Source of the DNA: Brachionus plicatilis
Taxonomy: Eukaryota; Rotifera; Eurotatoria; Ploima; Brachionidae
Reading direction: 5' to 3'
DNA: 10,824 nucleotides
Assembly: GCA_010279815.1 (NCBI GenBank)
Contig: QEOQ01000545.1
Coordinates: 82,402-93,225, forward strand
The notes under the pieces are model-generated. The model searched no databases and was not told the origin of the DNA. It was given only the letters and a program-made list of their open reading frames with translations. How positions within the stretch are numbered: the first letter of the stretch is position 1; each line of letters begins with the position of its first letter. The position numbers and the translations under genes were made by a program. Below are positions 8,530 through 10,824 of this stretch, in pieces.

Positions 8530-9814
8530 CAATCGATTCGAACTACGCACTTTTCCTCAACTTCATCAAACATTAACAATATTTTTTCAACTTCATCGAA
8601 CACACCAAGAGCAACCTCAACTGCATCGAGTACGCAAAACACACCCTCAACTTCATCGAGCACGCATAATGCTCCCTTAACTTCATTGAATACACAATTG
8701 AGTAACAGTCTTAGATGCTTGTACACAAATGCGAGATGGTTTACTAGTATGTCTGTTCCAGAGCTGACAAAATACCACGTTTATCGTAAAGACAGAGATG
8801 GCCACTCAGGAGGTGTTGCTATATACGTTAGTGACGAATTAGTCCTAACTTGCTCAAACCTTATTTCTCAAACAAAATGCGTTCATTCTGAACAAGTCTG
8901 GTGCACAATCAAATCAAACAATGAAACAATTATATTAGGATGTATATATCGTCCACCTCCTAGTACATATTTTACCAAAAATTCGCTTATTGACAAAAAA
9001 ATAAACAACTCTATAACAGCCGTTAAACGTGCACTTGACTCTAAAAAATGCAACGGCATACTTGTCACTGGAGATTTCAACTTTCCTTACATAAAATACC
9101 ACACTGACGGGTCTGTAGCCGTCTATGGCCCAAACGATAGTCCTGGGAACTTATTTATTGACATGTTAAACAATGAATCATTAAGTCAAACAGTACACTT
9201 CCCTACGTTTCGTAAAGCAGACGGCTCAATGACAAACACTCTTGATTACGTCATCACTGAATCGCCAGATAGAGTAAGTCTCCTAAAAGAAACACCTCCA
9301 GTCGGTGCTAGTGATCAAGCACATATAACTCTATCCTGGAAATTTGAGCTCGCAAACCGTTTAAACAACACGCTCTCGATCACTAAATTCAAATTCAGAC
9401 TAGGTGACTAGAATAACATGTATAAAGTGCACAACAATCACGACTGGGAAAAACTTTTCGACAATAAAGATGTAGAGGAATGTTACGAAATTTTTTTAAA
9501 TATTTACAATTCAGCATGCAACTCGTTTATCCCTCGTAAAAATGGCTTAATTCGTAAAAAAAAAAGCTGCTTGGATGACACATGAACTGTTAAACTTAAT
9601 CAAGATAAAAAAAACTTTGTGGCACCAATTACAATCAACTTGGGGAAAAAATCGAGAAATTGAAGCAAAATACAAGAAAGTAAAAAGAGAAATTGAAAAA
9701 AAATCGCGATACTCAATCAAAGCTTTCGAAATCGACTTGGCATCTGACAAAAACAATCCAAAACACTTGTTTGCTTACATAAACTCAAAACAAATTATCA
9801 AAAAACGAATCAGC
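8530..9814 (+). pseudogene. LINE B ORF2 fragment: Ser/Thr repeat, endonuclease, linker
   Basis: The frame after TAG 8527-8529 runs through the 10-residue repeats into LRCLYTNAR, the start of an APE-type endonuclease. The next visible motifs are YHVYRKDRDGHSGGVAIYVS, CIYRPP, the catalytic VTGDFNFP, TLDYVITE and GASDQAHITLSW. Between NAR and YHVYRKDR some 40-50 residues expected in the family, including the catalytic Glu region (ETW), are missing. A TAG at 9409-9411 interrupts the frame, which continues to a run of ten A at 9556-9565. One extra A shifts the reading into AAWMTHELLNLIKIKK, a typical post-endonuclease linker, up to TAG 9815-9817. The endonuclease would nick target DNA for reverse transcription; this copy is inactive. 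No ATG precedes the endonuclease in frame; the first is at 8749. Confidence 0.85.
8557..8706 (+). repeat. Five exact-period 30-bp repeats encoding a Ser/Thr linker
   Basis: TCAACTTCATC or a close variant starts at 8557, 8587, 8617, 8647 and 8677, a strict 30-bp period. In the ORF2 frame each unit gives about STSSNTPxAx, a flexible 10-residue Ser/Thr-rich repeat directly upstream of the endonuclease. Confidence 0.88.
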
Positions 9815-9940
9815 TAGCGAATTATTAATGGAAATATTGAGGTCATGATTGATAAATTAGCCATAACAAATTCTTTAAACGAACAATTTAACTCAGTTTT
9901 TGTAAAAGACAATGAAAATGACGAAATGCCTGACTTCCAA
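9815..9940 (+). pseudogene. LINE B linker, last part before the junction
   Basis: After the TAG at 9815-9817 the same frame reads RIINGNIEV, DKLAITNSLNEQFNSVFV, the motif that normally precedes the RT domain by a short distance. After MPDFQ the reading jumps to the end of an RT palm segment, skipping about 220 expected residues. Confidence 0.75.
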
Positions 9941-10824
9941 TCAATTTTTGTGAATGACCGTTCTTTTCTTTTAAAGAAATTTAGTGTTAAATTCGCAGAT
10001 GACACAACCATTAGTTATTCTGAAAAGGACTTAGAGACTGTATTAGCTAATTTTCAATTGTCTTTTAATATTTTAAAAAATTGGTGTTTTTACAATAAGG
10101 TCGATATAAACTGGTAGAAAACGTTTTGTATGATTTTTACAAAAAAAAATATTATTGCTCCTGAAACAATACACTTATGCGGAAAAGAAATAAAAGTTGT
10201 GAAGAAATCAGTCTTTTAGGTTTTATGATTGATCATAATCTAAATTTCTCTTAACAAACTTGCAGTATAACTCTTACTGCAAATAAGAAATTGTTTAGTA
10301 TTAAAAGACTCTTTTTTTGTTAACTTCTGTCAAAGTTCAGTTTTTTAAAACATTTATCCTACCTTATTTTGATTATTGTTAAACTCTCTTGATTTATTTT
10401 TCTAAAGAGGCAATAATTAAACTTGCTAAAAGTTATTATTTTTCTATTTTTAAATTGTTTAAGTTTAAATTTGGATCGAAAAACTTTAATGATGTTAATA
10501 ATTTTTTGGAAAAATATGGCTTATATGCTTTTAAGCGTAGATTTTTAGAAAGAATGTTATCATTCTCTTTTAAGACTTTATTCTATCAAAACTCGCCTGA
10601 AAATTAAAAAAATAGATTTGTTAAAAATCACTCAAGAAATTTAAGTTACAATTTAAGGAATAGTGCTAACCTGATTCAACCGATGGCAAAAACGAATAGT
10701 GGAGAAAAAACATCTGGATTTTTTTATTCAAGATTGATTAATAGCTTTGTGATCAAACGATCAAAGCTGAAATTTGCAACATTCAAGCTATCAATTTATA
10801 ATAATATCAATTTGATATTTATTG
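9941..10824 (+). pseudogene. LINE A (inferred), reverse transcriptase C-terminal half and 3' domain
   Basis: The stretch begins SIFVNDRSFLLKKFSVKF and then FADDTTISYS, the RT catalytic motif with its Asp pair at 9998-10003. It continues with LNFQ-like thumb sequence and LCGKEIKVVKK. Frame changes near 10205 and between about 10300 and 10350, with stops at 10115, 10236 and 10380, separate LLGFMIDHNLNFS, SIKRLFF, FKTFILPYFDYC, LIYFSKEAIIKLAKSYYF and NNFLEKYGLYAFKRRFLERM. After TAA 10605-10607 the frame is open to the window edge with SYNLRNSANLIQP and SGFFYSRLINSF, the usual LINE C-terminal tail. The AT-rich T-heavy codon style matches LINE A rather than LINE B. The 3' end lies outside the window. 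Confidence 0.85.

Larger units (their letters stand above)
7598..9940 (+). mobile_element. LINE B, second non-LTR element inserted in LINE A, lacking RT
   Basis: Between the two halves of LINE A lies a leader of about 140 bp, ORF1, a Ser/Thr-rich repeat, an endonuclease and the post-endonuclease linker of another non-LTR element, in the same orientation. Its wording and codon style (ACA/AAC-rich, more C) differ from the T-rich LINE A. It has its 5' part but no reverse transcriptase or 3' end, the reverse of normal LINE truncation. The exact borders are inferred from where similarity to each element stops. No target-site duplication or poly-A tail is apparent. An alternative is one element scrambled by rearrangement. 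Confidence 0.65.

Overview
This window is AT-rich eukaryotic DNA that looks like a small-genome invertebrate animal. The reasons are short introns (one of 48 bp is visible), canonical intronless replication-dependent histone genes with metazoan-type 3' stem-loops, a metazoan Rabankyrin-5 (ANKFY1) C-terminus, and decayed CR1/Jockey-like non-LTR retrotransposons. The style of the LINE proteins and the base composition remind me of a monogonont rotifer such as Brachionus, but that is an inference. The ordinary H2A argues against bdelloid rotifers.

Layout. 1-1516: AT-rich DNA with a possible divergent first exon at the left edge (minus strand), a ~20-bp degenerate tandem repeat and a GC-richer hairpin. 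1517-1938: the last two exons of an ANKFY1 orthologue, encoding the end of its ankyrin region and a complete FYVE zinc finger. 1939-3080: AT-rich spacer. 3081-6137: a histone cluster with H2B (minus) and H2A (plus) divergent around a shared ~450-bp promoter region, then H4 (plus) after a 1.4-kb spacer. All three genes carry the same compact 3' processing module: a GGCC-type stem-loop with a C-rich 5' flank, then a TAAAGCA element 17-18 nt downstream, a candidate histone downstream element for U7 snRNA. No H3 or H1 is present.

6440-6745: a GC-richer island ending in a ~25-bp minisatellite headed by a palindrome. 6868-10824: a composite LINE. An outer LINE (A) supplies the first half of a reverse transcriptase (6868 to ~7597) and resumes at ~9941 just before the FADD catalytic motif, reading to the window edge. 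Between these lies a second LINE (B, ~7598-9940) with a coiled-coil/RRM-like ORF1, a Ser/Thr-rich tandem repeat, an apurinic-type endonuclease and a linker, but no reverse transcriptase of its own. Both are inactivated by stops, frameshifts and deletions.

The histone genes supply three of the four core histones during S phase, and ANKFY1 is an unrelated endosomal trafficking gene. The strongest items for follow-up are the LINE-in-LINE structure and the conserved, somewhat atypical histone 3'-end signals. I found no convincing wholly new system.
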